Position numbers and translations under genes: made by a program | NCBI GenBank assembly: GCA_031424915.1 | Contig: JANPII010000023.1 | Location: forward strand, 1 to 6,284 | Direction of reading: 5' to 3' | Length of the DNA stretch: 6,284 nucleotides | From: JANPII01 sp031424915 | GTDB taxonomy: Bacteria; Pseudomonadota; Alphaproteobacteria; Rickettsiales; Midichloriaceae | Part shown: one piece after another, positions 1 to 5,847 of the stretch | How the letters are laid out: each line of letters opens with the position of its first letter | How positions within the stretch are numbered: position 1 is the first letter of the stretch | Notes under the pieces: generated by a model | Database searches by the model: none | Seen by the model: only the letters and a program-made list of their open reading frames with translations | Told to the model about the DNA's origin: nothing

Positions 1-23
1 GTATTAGAACCTTTTGACCTTAA

Positions 24-38
24 TTAAAACAGTTTTAA
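24..38. repeat. Small AT-rich palindrome (possible operator)
   Basis: TTAAAAC and GTTTTAA (7 bp each) flank a single central base, making a perfect 15-bp inverted repeat. It could be a protein-binding site, but such palindromes arise easily by chance in AT-rich DNA and it is about 200 bp from the nearest likely promoter. No function is claimed. Confidence 0.3.
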
Positions 39-244
39 CCTTCTCCTCTGAACAGTTAATTTTAATTTATAGTTTATTAGCCTGTTTATATAGTAGGTTA
101 TAAATGCTTGGTTTAACCTTGATATTGCTTTGCCCCTCCTCGTTTTTGAACCAACGCAAAAAGTTATTAATATATTAGCATTATTTTTGTTTCTTGTAAC
201 TTTTTGTGTTCTCTTGTGAGGCAATGGATTGCATATTGTCTATC

Positions 245-255
245 TATAGTATAAA
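245..255 (+). promoter_or_regulatory. Possible -10 region for the 692-residue protein gene
   Basis: The run TATAGTATAAA holds two overlapping -10-like hexamers, TATAGT (245-250) and TATAAA (250-255), about 42-52 bp upstream of the ATG. The best -35-like hexamer, TTGCAT (229-234), is 15 bp from TATAAA, which is shorter than the preferred 17 bp and matches the consensus only in TTG. This is the most plausible promoter position in the upstream region, but the evidence is weak. The gene itself has only a poor Shine-Dalgarno (GGTAGAG at about 288-294). Confidence 0.25.
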
Positions 256-296
256 CCAGTAACTAGAAGAAATAAATTTAATATAGCGGTAGAGAA

Positions 297-2375
297 ATGC
301 AAACATCAAAACTAGATATTTGGTTGAAAAGTAAGAAAGATATTAGGGAGTTAACTGAACAGGAAGCACAAGAATTTGGTGTAGGTGCTACAGTAGAAGA
401 GTTACTAAGCTATGTTAAAAATGATGTCGCTAGATTGAAGTTAGTGGATGCATTGCTTAAACATAATCAGAACCTGCCTATTAATGATGCAGAAGCATTT
501 GCTGGGTCTTTGATTACCGTCTATGAAAATATAAAAGGCTATAGTCAAAGTGAAGATGCATTATCCTCAGTACTTGAGGAATGTATTAAGCGTATCCAGG
601 GCCTAGATAAGGCTATAAAGGATAAATTTTTACGACATATTTTATCCGGTCAAAAGAATAATGAGATATTGCTGAATGAGGTAAGCAAAGCAGGCTTTAC
701 TATACCTAACACAGCGCTAGCAGTAGACGACATGTTGCGGTGTGTAATACAGAGCACTGCTGCTGCAGCACTACAGCTTATAGATGCTTTAATTAAAGGA
801 AATAGCAATCTGGGGATTCAAAAATTAGATGAAGTAATCAACCAAATAGCTGCAGTTATGGCTTCTGGCGGCAGCAATATAACTGAGATAGGACAAAAGC
901 TTTATTCAACTTGCGTGTCTCATATTTCTAAGGAGAAATTAGAAGCTCTTAAGTTTTCTTCAGAATTATATATATCGTTACATCTAATTAATTCCCCAGA
1001 GTCAATAAAGTTAGCAAATGAGCTGCTAGATCAACATTTGAATGGTGCTGAGCCTACTAAAGAGTTTAACACTGCTCTCTTTTCTGAGGCTTGTGAGCGC
1101 GGTGCAAACAGTGACTTGATCTTGAAATTATGTAAAATGGGAAAGCTCGAAGTTTCTGTAGATAATTGGGTGAAGTTGCTGACTGCAGTGGCTTATAATA
1201 ATACAATTTGGGATCCAGTTGCTGCTGCTTCTAATCTTTCTGATGACACAAAATTTGACATCATTACTAAGCTGTGTGAAAGAGAGCTTACAGGTATATA
1301 TCAGAAGCCAGAGGATTTAGAGCCCTATAATTTTTATAATCTAGTGTGGATTTTAGAAAAATTTGACTTTAAGTATAAAAAAGATGGTGACACAATCTTG
1401 CATAGTGTGGCATGCAAGGGCAAAGATTACTTATATAAGGTAGTTGAGAAAGTCGCTTATTCTAAAGGGCAGCCTATATATTTAGACACCCTAAATGATA
1501 AAGGAGAGAAGGTATTACAAAAAGCTATAGATGCGCATAACTTTTATTTATTGGGCAGTATCTATAAAAATTATAAAGATGAAAAAGATGCATACTATCT
1601 ATTTAATGTTGGGGATCCCACACCTCATGAGCAGTTAACAATAGAGCATGAAAAACTACAATCCAAAAAATGGCAAGAGCACTCAAATGAGACAAGATGG
1701 TTTTTAAATGGATTCCACAATTTCTCATATACTAAGCCTACTCAGATTCCCCCGAAGCCTATAAAAAGAACATTTATGCTGAGTGGTACTGGCACATCTG
1801 AGAGAGAACCCACTCATGATAATAATATGAGGCAAAATTTGGGTTTCCCAGGCATCACCGTACCAGAGAGAGATGACACTTCTGATCTTCAAAACGAACG
1901 TAGAGTACCACCAACTACAGAAATAGTGCCAGGTAAAATTACCCCATGGATACAGAGTGGAGCTAGTGGTCTAGGAGCGCTATTATCTACAGGTACGGCT
2001 ATGTTACTGGTGCATGAAGGAATCATGCCTCAAGTTATTACAGCGATAACAGGTCAAGCAGTAGAAAATTTAGCTTTAGAGTTGGCAGTCAGCTCCATTG
2101 GAATAGGATTTGCTGGTGCGTTGCTTGCCACTTGTTCATATTGCGGTATAGCGAAGTTTCATGAAAACAGAGCCGTTACGGCTCTTGAAGTGGCTACTGT
2201 TTTTGGCAGCACATTTGCTATCCTATCTTTATCTACACTTGCCATTTCAGCAACACCCCTGGTGGCTGTAGACTTTGCGGTATTAATACAGGCTAGTGTT
2301 ATTGTTTTATCTGCTGGTATACAGCTTGGTATAACCTATGGTATAAATGAAGCGAAGATAGGAGCACCATTATAG
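297..2375 (+). CDS. Large helical-repeat protein with ankyrin-like units and C-terminal membrane cluster, candidate host-interaction protein
   Basis: I do not recognise this 692-residue protein as a named family. Residues 1-360 are predicted mainly helical and resemble a degenerate solenoid. Residues 257-281 have an ankyrin-like spacing. The clearest units are 363-386, with the DGxTxLH...A..G hallmark (DGDTILHSVACKG), and about 401-430 (DKGEKVLQKAI). Residues 440-550 form a polar, proline-containing linker. Residues 553-680 hold about four hydrophobic segments (roughly 555-573, 595-618, 629-651, 656-680), ending in a short polar tail. There is no N-terminal signal peptide. The likely topology is a large soluble domain anchored by a C-terminal helical cluster. 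In intracellular bacteria, ankyrin proteins with terminal membrane hairpins are often secreted effectors placed in host membranes; applying that here is inference. The ATG is the first in frame and has only a weak ribosome binding site. The gene stands alone and converges on the minus-strand operon. That the frame is a gene is near certain; the function is not. Confidence 0.85.
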   Translation: MQTSKLDIWLKSKKDIRELTEQEAQEFGVGATVEELLSYVKNDVARLKLVDALLKHNQNLPINDAEAFAGSLITVYENIKGYSQSEDALSSVLEECIKRIQGLDKAIKDKFLRHILSGQKNNEILLNEVSKAGFTIPNTALAVDDMLRCVIQSTAAAALQLIDALIKGNSNLGIQKLDEVINQIAAVMASGGSNITEIGQKLYSTCVSHISKEKLEALKFSSELYISLHLINSPESIKLANELLDQHLNGAEPTKEFNTALFSEACERGANSDLILKLCKMGKLEVSVDNWVKLLTAVAYNNTIWDPVAAASNLSDDTKFDIITKLCERELTGIYQKPEDLEPYNFYNLVWILEKFDFKYKKDGDTILHSVACKGKDYLYKVVEKVAYSKGQPIYLDTLNDKGEKVLQKAIDAHNFYLLGSIYKNYKDEKDAYYLFNVGDPTPHEQLTIEHEKLQSKKWQEHSNETRWFLNGFHNFSYTKPTQIPPKPIKRTFMLSGTGTSEREPTHDNNMRQNLGFPGITVPERDDTSDLQNERRVPPTTEIVPGKITPWIQSGASGLGALLSTGTAMLLVHEGIMPQVITAITGQAVENLALELAVSSIGIGFAGALLATCSYCGIAKFHENRAVTALEVATVFGSTFAILSLSTLAISATPLVAVDFAVLIQASVIVLSAGIQLGITYGINEAKIGAPL
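1383..1586 (+). other. Two degenerate ankyrin-like repeats within the 692-residue protein
   Basis: The encoded residues 363-430 contain two successive units about 38 residues apart. The first (363-386) reads DGDTILHSVACKGKDYLYKV, matching the ankyrin pattern of D-G-x-T-x-L-H at the first helix, an alanine and glycine turn, then an amphipathic second helix. The second (from 401) keeps the D-x-G....L..A spacing but has lost the T-x-L-H tetrapeptide (EKVL instead). The call rests on eye-matching to the ankyrin consensus, not on a profile score. Confidence 0.55.
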
Positions 2376-2487
2376 GTATGTATGTCATATTACAAGTTTA
2401 CCAGGTTGCTCTTGGTCTCAGTCAATATGTTGATTATAGCTTGTGCGCATAACACAGATATAGACTAATGGTGTAAGGTGCATAAAA

Positions 2488-2567
2488 CGTCATCACGAGC
2501 GCCAAAGGCGCGTGGTGATCCAGCAAGTATCCTGGACTGCCGCGCACCTTCTGTGCTCGCAGTGACG
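2488..2567. repeat. Palindromic intergenic repeat; likely bidirectional terminator
   Basis: The left part (2488-2523) and right part (2531-2567) are imperfect reverse complements across a 7-nt centre, sharing CGTCA, CGAGC, AAGG, GCG, GG and TCCAG blocks. Each half also folds alone. The left has GCGCC-AAA-GGCGC (2499-2511) inside ATCAC/GTGAT (2492-2496, 2515-2519). The right has GCAC/GTGC (2544-2547, 2553-2556) inside ACTGC/GCAGT (2536-2540, 2559-2563). The ends and core resemble the GTCATTGCGAG...CTGGATTGC palindromic repeats spread through intergenic DNA of Rickettsiales, Legionella and others; that assignment is from memory. It lies between converging genes, with short T runs on the exit sides (TTTT at 2581-2584, and on the minus strand just beyond 2488), so it may terminate both transcripts. 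A shortened relative is at 4889-4945. Confidence 0.75.
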
Positions 2568-2591
2568 CTATAATATGCGCTTTTAAAAATT

Positions 2592-3680
2592 CTAAAGTAC
2601 CAGAGATTTTATCTTGAAGCGCTTTAACTCTTTCATATATTCTTCAAGCGTTATCAGCCCGACACAAGCATAAGCCCCTGGCTTAAGAGGTTCATTGGTT
2701 GCTAAGTTTTTTGCCAGCACAATAGCGGGCACGCAAGGAATTTGCGGGCCATCACCATCTTTTGCAATGATAAACCATTTTCGTTCATGAGACTGGCCTT
2801 GCTTGTTTATGCCACGCATGATCATATGCATACCACCATGCGCAGTGCCAAAGTGGTTGAACCAATTGCTGATGCGTAAGAGTGCTGCAGCATAACGTGG
2901 CAGATTAAGAGGAATGCCTAGCCTTACTACCCATGAGAGCATCCAAAGCCCTATATGCATAAAGCCTAGCTCTAACCCTGCAGAAAAACCAATGGAACGA
3001 ATGCCATAATGCTTTGGTAGCAGGTCCAGATCGGGAATATCACAATTAGACATCCAGCGCTTGCCAAGTTCAGGGTATTCCTGACGATAAATACCTTGCC
3101 ATCCATAAGCATAACTGTTCCCGATAAAGGGCTTGAGCTTTTTACCAACATAAGTAAGAATGCTTTGTGTTGTTGCCAAGCCACGCTCCACCTGCTGGCC
3201 TGGGCTGATCCCGTAGTGCAGTAATTCAATCTCGCTGAATTCATGAATATAATGCTCGATAACCGCCGAGGATAATCCCGGTACTGTGCTTGCACCGCTG
3301 ATGACGCTTATACCTTTAGCATTTGCTTGTGCATCCAGTTCGGTAATGCCGGTGACGAACTCGCGCCCATCAGCAAGATCAATATAATGCACTCCATGTG
3401 TAATACAGGTGCGGGCAATATCATAATTACTGGTCTGAAATGGGCCGCAAGTATTGATAACAACAGTGGGTTGTAGTGCTTCTAGTTGTTCGGATAATTC
3501 ACGGGTAACATCAAAGATGGCAACGCTTACAAAAGCGGGGTCAAGTGTGCTGACGAATGTATTTGCCTTTTCTCTGCTTCTACCGGTAATAATCACAGAT
3601 ATATGATGGCGTATAAGCGCGGTAGCGATGCGTTTGCCGAAATTTCCATAGCCACCGAGGATGAGGACTTTACCGGTCAA
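2592..3680 (-). CDS. Saccharopine-dehydrogenase-like NAD(P)-binding oxidoreductase
   Basis: This 362-residue protein has an N-terminal Rossmann fold: a beta strand then GGYGNFG (residues 9-15) and GR (33-34), typical of dinucleotide binding in the saccharopine-dehydrogenase-like family. Further family-like blocks are INTCGPF (75-81), HYIDLADGREF (98-108) and SGASTVPGLSSA (128-139). A hydrophobic stretch at about 232-260 may sit at a membrane, and the C-terminus (about 310-350) forms the closing alpha/beta portion. Most such homologues do not make lysine; relatives include mycobacterial trans-acting enoyl reductase and lipid-droplet SCCPDH, so a lipid-like substrate is possible (inference). 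It is the last gene of a three-gene operon and overlaps the DUF4166 gene by 11 bp. The start is TTG (3678-3680), chosen because GGAGGT (3686-3691) lies 5 nt upstream and the Rossmann strand begins at residue 4. The family call is firm; the reaction is unknown. Confidence 0.88.
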   Translation of the reverse strand: MTGKVLILGGYGNFGKRIATALIRHHISVIITGRSREKANTFVSTLDPAFVSVAIFDVTRELSEQLEALQPTVVINTCGPFQTSNYDIARTCITHGVHYIDLADGREFVTGITELDAQANAKGISVISGASTVPGLSSAVIEHYIHEFSEIELLHYGISPGQQVERGLATTQSILTYVGKKLKPFIGNSYAYGWQGIYRQEYPELGKRWMSNCDIPDLDLLPKHYGIRSIGFSAGLELGFMHIGLWMLSWVVRLGIPLNLPRYAAALLRISNWFNHFGTAHGGMHMIMRGINKQGQSHERKWFIIAKDGDGPQIPCVPAIVLAKNLATNEPLKPGAYACVGLITLEEYMKELKRFKIKSLVL

Positions 3681-4284
3681 GCGCCACCTCCGTCACCTTA
3701 AATACCCCGCTATAGCTATACACTTTGCCGAACAGAGCATGGCGTATATCCATCTGCATACCAAACGTATTGTCATCTAGCGCCTCCTCCACCGCATTGC
3801 TACTGCCTATTAGCAGCTCCAGCGGTAGGCGCACCAACCAACCGAAAAGGCGTACCACATATCTCTTGTGACGCAGTATCACCTTGCCGTCTTCGTAGTG
3901 ATAGCTGGCATGCCAACCAATTCCGATACGCATCCACTCCACCACTTCAGCACCGCCCACTGATTTCATATGTGAGCAGAAATGAAATGGCTTTTTCCCA
4001 GGGAAATAGAAAATTCGATCGAATGTATAAGAGTCATCCTTAGGGCTGCTTCTGAAATGTACTGTAACAAGTATGTCTTTACCTTCATATGGTACCAATA
4101 CCCCAGTTATACTCAGAATTGGTGACATCAACCTCAATATTAATGCCATTTCTACCTGCATTCTTCCCTCAACTGTCACTCTGTCATTTGTATAAGGGCG
4201 ATTAGCATAGTGTTTGTGTATTACTATGGGTAAGGCGGGCCAGTGCTTGGCAAAAATTGATTGGAAGATGGGGAGTAGAGCCAT
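3670..4284 (-). CDS. DUF4166 domain protein
   Basis: The 204-residue protein matches the pattern of DUF4166 throughout. It has an N-terminal WPALPxxIxxHY block (residues 15-26) and VEGRMQV (38-44). LVPYEG (63-68) is followed by a strand-rich middle ending in FHFCSHM (100-106), then ERMR-like EWMRI (116-120). An amphipathic RLFGWLVRLPLELL helix (145-158) and a C-terminal YSYSGVFKV strand (189-197) complete it. The biochemical role of DUF4166 is unknown. It is known to occur beside, or fused to the C-terminus of, saccharopine-dehydrogenase-like proteins, as here. The ATG overlaps the upstream stop as TAATG and has no Shine-Dalgarno of its own, so translation is probably coupled to the DUF393 gene. 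Its 3' end overlaps the next gene by 11 bp. Local base composition includes GC-rich stretches (37 of 60 bases in 3781-3840). No signal peptide or clear transmembrane helix is seen. Confidence 0.82.
   Translation of the reverse strand: MALLPIFQSIFAKHWPALPIVIHKHYANRPYTNDRVTVEGRMQVEMALILRLMSPILSITGVLVPYEGKDILVTVHFRSSPKDDSYTFDRIFYFPGKKPFHFCSHMKSVGGAEVVEWMRIGIGWHASYHYEDGKVILRHKRYVVRLFGWLVRLPLELLIGSSNAVEEALDDNTFGMQMDIRHALFGKVYSYSGVFKVTEVALDR
3686..3691 (-). promoter_or_regulatory. Strong ribosome binding site fixing a TTG start
   Basis: On the minus strand GGAGGT precedes TTG with a 5-nt spacer (GGCGC). It lies inside the end of the DUF4166 coding sequence and decides the start of the saccharopine-dehydrogenase-like gene, since no ATG is available before the nucleotide-binding motif. 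Confidence 0.75.
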
Positions 4285-4685
4285 TATTTAATATTCTTAA
4301 TAAGAGATTTGCCTTTGATGATGAGCGCTAGACGCCTCATCAATCGTAGGAAAGGATAGCACAGGTTTGAGAAGTATTTCGAGCGAAATAGCAAAGCATT
4401 CAGGCGGTTGAACCAGTCGTGATCTGTGGAAAGCAGGCCCATGACATGCAGTGCATCCTTGCCGTGGTAAAGTGTATTTTCGAACTTAATAACCATGCCT
4501 TCATCCAGGTTAATACCATTGGTATTAATTTCCTGTATTAAAGGATGTGTCGTGTCTGTACGTGCATCAATTAGGGTGAGTTTGCCTACTGCCTTGCGTA
4601 TGCGCAAATAACGGCTGGCAAAGGTACATAGGGGGCAGGCACCGTCATAAACGAGAAACACTTCTCGCTTCTTTAGATCGGCCAT
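4284..4685 (-). CDS. DCC/DUF393 family thiol-disulfide oxidoreductase-like protein
   Basis: This 133-residue protein carries the family signature near its N-terminus, VYDGACPLC (residues 12-20), in which D14, C17 and C20 form the DxxCxxC motif of the DCC (DUF393) family. The family has a predicted thioredoxin-like fold, and the two cysteines are the presumed redox pair. Further conserved-looking parts are LIDAR (38-42), the strand GMVIKF (63-68), YHGKDAL (73-79) and the hydrophobic basic C-terminus with LRLMRR (113-118). Length is usual for the family. There is no signal peptide, so it should act in the cytoplasm or at the inner membrane face. It is the first gene of the three-gene operon, with a strong AAAGGAGGA ribosome site (4691-4699) 5 nt before the ATG. 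Its TAA stop shares a base with the next ATG. Partner and substrate are unknown; co-operonic redox enzymes suggest a joint reaction (inference). Confidence 0.88.
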   Translation of the reverse strand: MADLKKREVFLVYDGACPLCTFASRYLRIRKAVGKLTLIDARTDTTHPLIQEINTNGINLDEGMVIKFENTLYHGKDALHVMGLLSTDHDWFNRLNALLFRSKYFSNLCYPFLRLMRRLALIIKGKSLIKNIK

Positions 4686-4690
4686 ATAGT

Positions 4691-4699
4691 TCCTCCTTT
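4691..4699 (-). promoter_or_regulatory. Ribosome binding site of the DUF393 gene
   Basis: Minus-strand AAAGGAGGA ends 5 nt before the ATG at 4683-4685. It is nearly a full anti-16S match and gives high confidence to that start and to efficient translation of the operon's first gene. Confidence 0.75.
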
Positions 4700-4796
4700 T
4701 TACTTTTTTATCTTCTGGAAGTAACAGAATTTTATCAGGTAAACTTCGTAAATAGCACTACTTCATCATATTAGAAATAATCCACTTAATAATTTA

Positions 4797-4825
4797 TTAA
4801 TATAATATTTCTGGTGTTTAGTCAA
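4797..4825 (-). promoter_or_regulatory. Candidate sigma70-type promoter of the DUF393-DUF4166-dehydrogenase operon
   Basis: On the minus strand TTGACT (4820-4825) and TATTAA (4797-4802) are separated by exactly 17 bp. The -35 matches consensus at five of six positions and the -10 at four of six; an overlapping TATATT gives a 15-bp alternative. Transcription would start near 4790, leaving a leader of about 105 nt. The region is AT-rich, so a chance match is possible, but the same TTGACT hexamer recurs in the stronger promoter at 5902-5930. Confidence 0.45.
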
Positions 4826-4888
4826 TAGGCTAACTACCGCCCGTTCAAAAGCAGCAAAGTATAGTTCTTATAAACTGCAGAAAATCGG

Positions 4889-4945
4889 CATCACAAGACC
4901 ACGCCCCTTTGGTGCTCGCAAAGATGCTATAATTTTCACTTTTAA
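4889..4945. repeat. Shortened, diverged copy of the palindromic repeat
   Basis: Positions 4899-4945 align without gaps to 2540-2586 (37 of 47 bases identical by hand count), including GGTGCTCGCA-like and GCTATAATxTxCxCTTTTAA blocks. Just before it, CATCACAAG (4889-4897) matches the left end of the full element, CATCACGAG (2491-2499), in 8 of 9 bases. The copy therefore looks like the full element with its middle (about 2500-2539) deleted. It can still fold with ACCA/TGGT and CATC/GATG pairs. The alignment continues some 19 bases past the palindrome, implying that the repeat unit extends to at least CTTTTAA. Confidence 0.65.
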
Positions 4946-5032
4946 GCTATCTTCAACATCACCTAACCTAAAATTGGCATGAAGAAGTAGCAAATGGCCA
5001 AAGATAGGGCTTAAGCGTAGGAGGCTCCAAGC

Positions 5033-5077
5033 AAAAAAAATACAGAGCTTTTGGCTGTTATATTATACCGTTAGCTC
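5033..5077 (-). terminator. Weak intrinsic terminator candidate after the membrane protein gene
   Basis: Read on the minus strand, GAGCT/AGCTC arms (5073-5077 and 5045-5049), with a further short GG/CC pairing inside, are followed 4 nt later by a run of eight T (5033-5040). It starts 14 bases after the stop codon of the 246-residue protein. The stem is short and interrupted, so efficiency is doubtful. The flanking GTAGG...AGG and CCTCCTAC words (around 5075-5089 and 5017-5024) could form a competing longer-range stem enclosing the T run. Confidence 0.4.
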
Positions 5078-5090
5078 CTCCTGCCTACAA

Positions 5091-5831
5091 TCACGGAATA
5101 TCAGGACAATATTCTAGCCCTTTCACTTCTATATCTCCCAGTAATTGTGTCATTGGTAAAATTAAAAGCATTGAGATAATGGCTATAAAGCATTCCATCG
5201 CTGTTATCTCAGCTCCTGCTGCTCCTAATGTTATACTTAGTGCTGGTCCTAACGTGGTTGCGGCTGCAAGTATCAAACCAAAAGCTGCGCCTGCAATAAC
5301 TGCATTACATCCTGTGTACAACGCCTGATAGTTACCTGGGGTCTTATCTTTAATCCGAGAATATGCCCATAATCCATAAATTATACTACCTATCCCAAAG
5401 CCTAGACCGAAGGCTGCGCCTGCTTCTATGGCAAGTGCTGTGTGTGCAGCAAATCCAGTAAGAGCTTGGCTAAGCCCTACGTGCCATGCAGCGTAACCTA
5501 AAGTAGGGCCAGTAGCCGCAGCAAACAGCATTAGGATTGCGGTATAGGCTACGAGCTGTCTTATATATGGATTATCTTCTAGGTATAAAGTCAGGGCCAT
5601 TGCTCCGCCAATTGTAGTTATCACAGCTCCAGTTAAAGCTAAAACTGTTGGTAAAGCACATGTGCCTATCATAAGGCTTGATATAGGGCAGCCACTTAAT
5701 GCTATACCCAAGCCAGTAGTGATGCTTGCTATGCCTAGGCCTGTTGTCGCAAGTCCTGTGATACCGTAAATCTCTTTAGTGCTATAAGGTGTTTTAGTCT
5801 TTTGCGGACGACGATTGTGTGAGTTCTCCAT
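5091..5831 (-). CDS. Glycine/alanine-rich polytopic membrane protein of unknown function
   Basis: I do not recognise this 246-residue protein. After a basic hydrophilic N-terminus (residues 1-19, with RRPQKTK) it is almost wholly hydrophobic, with about six membrane segments: roughly 22-46, 52-82, 90-117, 124-157, 170-195 and 198-228. The basic N-terminus and the basic loop YSRIKDK (157-163) suggest cytoplasmic placement of both. Many GxG and small-residue patterns (for example GFGIG at 144-148) suggest tight helix packing. The first segment contains a repeated TTGLGIA heptapeptide (29-35 and 38-44). The tail after 230 is short and polar. No transporter motif, charged channel residues or catalytic signature is visible. 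The ATG has an AGGAG site (5837-5841) 5 nt upstream, and the gene has its own near-consensus promoter and a leader hairpin, so it is probably monocistronic. A role in the host-cell interface or in membrane shaping would be speculation. Confidence 0.82.
   Translation of the reverse strand: MENSHNRRPQKTKTPYSTKEIYGITGLATTGLGIASITTGLGIALSGCPISSLMIGTCALPTVLALTGAVITTIGGAMALTLYLEDNPYIRQLVAYTAILMLFAAATGPTLGYAAWHVGLSQALTGFAAHTALAIEAGAAFGLGFGIGSIIYGLWAYSRIKDKTPGNYQALYTGCNAVIAGAAFGLILAAATTLGPALSITLGAAGAEITAMECFIAIISMLLILPMTQLLGDIEVKGLEYCPDIP
5694..5747 (-). repeat. Short tandem peptide repeat (TTGLGIA x2) in the first membrane segment
   Basis: Residues 29-37 and 38-46 of the membrane protein form two 9-residue units sharing TTGLGIA. 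The codons differ at several third positions (ACA ACA versus ACT ACT), so either the duplication is old or the match reflects selection for small-residue helix packing. Confidence 0.5.
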
Positions 5832-5836
5832 ATTGG

Positions 5837-5841
5837 CTCCT
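5837..5841 (-). promoter_or_regulatory. Ribosome binding site of the membrane protein gene
   Basis: Minus-strand AGGAG sits 5 nt before the ATG at 5829-5831 and begins 6 nt after the base of the leader hairpin (5848-5876). Access to it could be affected by that structure. Confidence 0.65.
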
Positions 5842-5847
5842 GGTTCG

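Larger units (their letters stand above)
1..296. other. AT-rich intergenic region, no gene supported
   Basis: This stretch precedes the large plus-strand gene and is strongly AT-rich. The only open frame of any size is a minus-strand frame of 66 codons (24-224). It begins at TTG without a ribosome binding site and has a basic, low-complexity product, so it is not called as a gene. Visible structure is limited to a 15-bp palindrome at 24-38, three loosely similar TTTxACCTT words (around 13-20, 34-42 and 112-119) and a weak inverted repeat (95-100 with 114-119). No tRNA or other RNA gene was recognised. Confidence 0.6.
4686..5090. other. Intergenic region between the membrane protein gene and the redox operon
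   Basis: No coding frame is supported in these 405 bases. From left to right it holds the operon's ribosome site and promoter, a shortened palindromic repeat (4889-4945) and a terminator-like structure after the membrane protein gene (5033-5077). The stretch 4946-5030 shows no identifiable feature beyond an AGGAGG word at 5019-5024 with no start codon suitably placed after it. Confidence 0.6.

Noticed and set aside
24..224. Minus-strand frame of 66 codons
   Set aside because: It starts at TTG without a ribosome site, its product is basic and low in complexity, no family is recognisable, and the region is uniformly AT-rich intergenic DNA.
2972..3295. Minus-strand frame of 107 codons
   Set aside because: It lies wholly inside the saccharopine-dehydrogenase-like gene in another frame, and that gene has clear family motifs.
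2592..3680. True lysine-pathway saccharopine dehydrogenase
   Set aside because: Only the nucleotide-binding fold and general family blocks match. No lysine-pathway gene is nearby and the partners are DUF4166 and DUF393, so a specific lysine role is not supported.
5075..5089. GGAGGAG ribosome-site-like word on the minus strand just after the membrane protein gene
   Set aside because: No ATG, GTG or TTG start lies at a usable distance and no open frame follows; it is more likely part of a stem or chance.
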